Assembly: GCA_003550725.1 (NCBI GenBank)
Contig: PUKZ01000049.1
Location: 1 to 37,012 of the forward strand
From: Bacteroidales bacterium
Lineage (GTDB): Bacteria; Bacteroidota; Bacteroidia; Bacteroidales; UBA7960
DNA length: 37,012 nt
Reading direction: 5' to 3'
A program made the position numbers and the translations under genes. Shown here piece by piece: positions 36,405-37,012 of the stretch (the first letter of the stretch is position 1; the number at the start of each line of letters is the position of its first letter). The notes below the pieces were generated by a model. It saw nothing but the letters and a program-made list of their open reading frames with translations. It had not been told where the DNA came from and searched no databases.

Positions 36405-37012
36405 ACAATTGTTTTATAAACAATGCTTAAAAATACGAAAATTTTATTTATTAAATATAATTTAACATTACCGGAGTCTGTTTAAAAATTAATCTCGCCA
36501 ACGGCATGCACTGAGCTCCTGTTTTGTGCATTGCAGCAGCTATCATTATTCAATGATTTTTAGGAGTTTTTGTTGTTTCTAATTAATCTCTTCTGCTTAC
36601 TTTTAAAAATTTCTTTTTTATAATTTTTACTTTTTCTCCTGCCAATGCGGAATAAGCAAAATCCAGTATGGACGAAACAAGCATCAAGCCCAAACAAAGG
36701 GCCTGGTTGGGCAGGCAAACGCGCCCGGTTTTTCAGTTTTGGTGGTAATTTTACAATCCATCTATTTTATATAAAATCTTAATAATTCATAATTTTGACA
36801 CAATAGATAGTTAAAATCGTCCCCCGGCCTATGGTGAAGACACCTGCAAAACAAGCGAAAAGGGCGTTAAAAAATATTTGAAGTCGCTCCATAAAATTAT
36901 GGAAAAGTATAAAAAATATAATACAGATTAAAACACCTGCAAAAATAGATCAAAGCCAAAAGCGACATTGCAAATATTTTAGCCCTTGATGCGTAGTTTT
37001 GTGGTGGCGGAA
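36405..37012. other. 608-base spacer without a convincing gene
   Basis: No credible long ORF on either strand. The spacer holds a locally GC-richer block at about 36650-36735 with a GCCCAA/TTGGGC hairpin (36688-36712), and a repeat-rich block at 36833-36990 described separately. A 33-codon reading frame on the minus strand (36583-36684) has no support beyond being open. The spacer may hold the PLD gene promoter. Confidence 0.4.
36840..36987. repeat. Diverged direct and inverted repeats
   Basis: The 12-mer ACACCTGCAAAA occurs at 36840-36851 and 36933-36944 in the same orientation, each followed by similar caa-gc-aaaag sequence. In addition 36860-36888 (starts AAGGGC, ends TCGCT) matches the reverse complement of 36961-36987 with a few small gaps, so the two could form a stem across a 72-base interval. 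The pattern suggests an old repeat element or a folded RNA; no known family was recognised. Confidence 0.55.

Noticed and set aside
36583-36684. 33-codon minus-strand reading frame with ATG and a basic C-terminus (ends LKVSRRD)
   Set aside because: It has no recognisable domain or ribosome site, and open frames of this size occur by chance in AT-rich DNA.

Overview
The window looks like a chromosomal segment of a Bacteroidota bacterium, probably from the order Bacteroidales. The DNA is AT-rich and Shine-Dalgarno sequences are mostly missing. Boxes of the form TAnnTTTG, the -7 element of this phylum, lie upstream of several genes. The subtilase ends in a type IX secretion sorting domain. The primary sigma factor is the short form lacking region 1.1. 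DUF5723, DUF2520 and a DUF4010-type MgtC protein are also typical of the group. Most genes are intact housekeeping or cell-envelope genes. I saw no tRNA, rRNA, CRISPR array, transposase or phage gene.

Layout. 1-198: two tandem copies of a 103-bp palindromic repeat. 219-4938 (minus): M28 peptidase, class C beta-lactamase-like serine hydrolase, a small remnant of an outer-membrane beta-barrel gene, an alpha/beta hydrolase and a YncE-like propeller lipoprotein. 5077-7522: cvpA and holA (minus), then a divergent stand-alone HsdR-N-type nuclease-fold protein. 7756-18009 (plus): T9SS-exported subtilase, MgtC/DUF4010 membrane protein, a large anchored DUF3352-like protein, and a lipoprotein paired with a DUF5723 barrel. 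18286-21195 (plus): compact cluster of a DUF2520 dehydrogenase-like protein, KdsC-type HAD phosphatase, UbiA-type prenyltransferase and Maf. 21212-25871 (minus): cysC-cysD-cysN for sulfate activation, followed by a HAMP/GAF membrane sensor without a visible output domain. 26158-28773 (minus): rpoD with its own terminator, and a DegP/HtrA protease. 29273-32782 (plus): anchored protein of unknown role, dapF, GNAT acetyltransferase and mltG. 32861-36404: glutamine synthetase (minus), NlpC/P60 lipoprotein (plus) and a phospholipase D-family protein (minus). 36405-37012: no convincing gene, but diverged direct and inverted repeats.

How the genes fit together. Several blocks serve the cell envelope: dapF makes meso-diaminopimelate for peptidoglycan, mltG ends glycan strands, the NlpC/P60 protein cuts peptide stems, kdsC supplies Kdo for lipopolysaccharide, the PLD-family and UbiA-family proteins may make lipids, and DegP handles periplasmic protein quality control. 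cysCDN makes APS/PAPS. No sulfite or PAPS reductase is in view, so the product may serve assimilation elsewhere or sulfation.

I did not find a clear new defence or mobile system. The most open questions are the lipoprotein/DUF5723 pair with the upstream DUF3352-like protein, the output-less sensor after cysN, the anchored protein fused to the dapF transcript, and the repeat-rich non-coding ends of the window.
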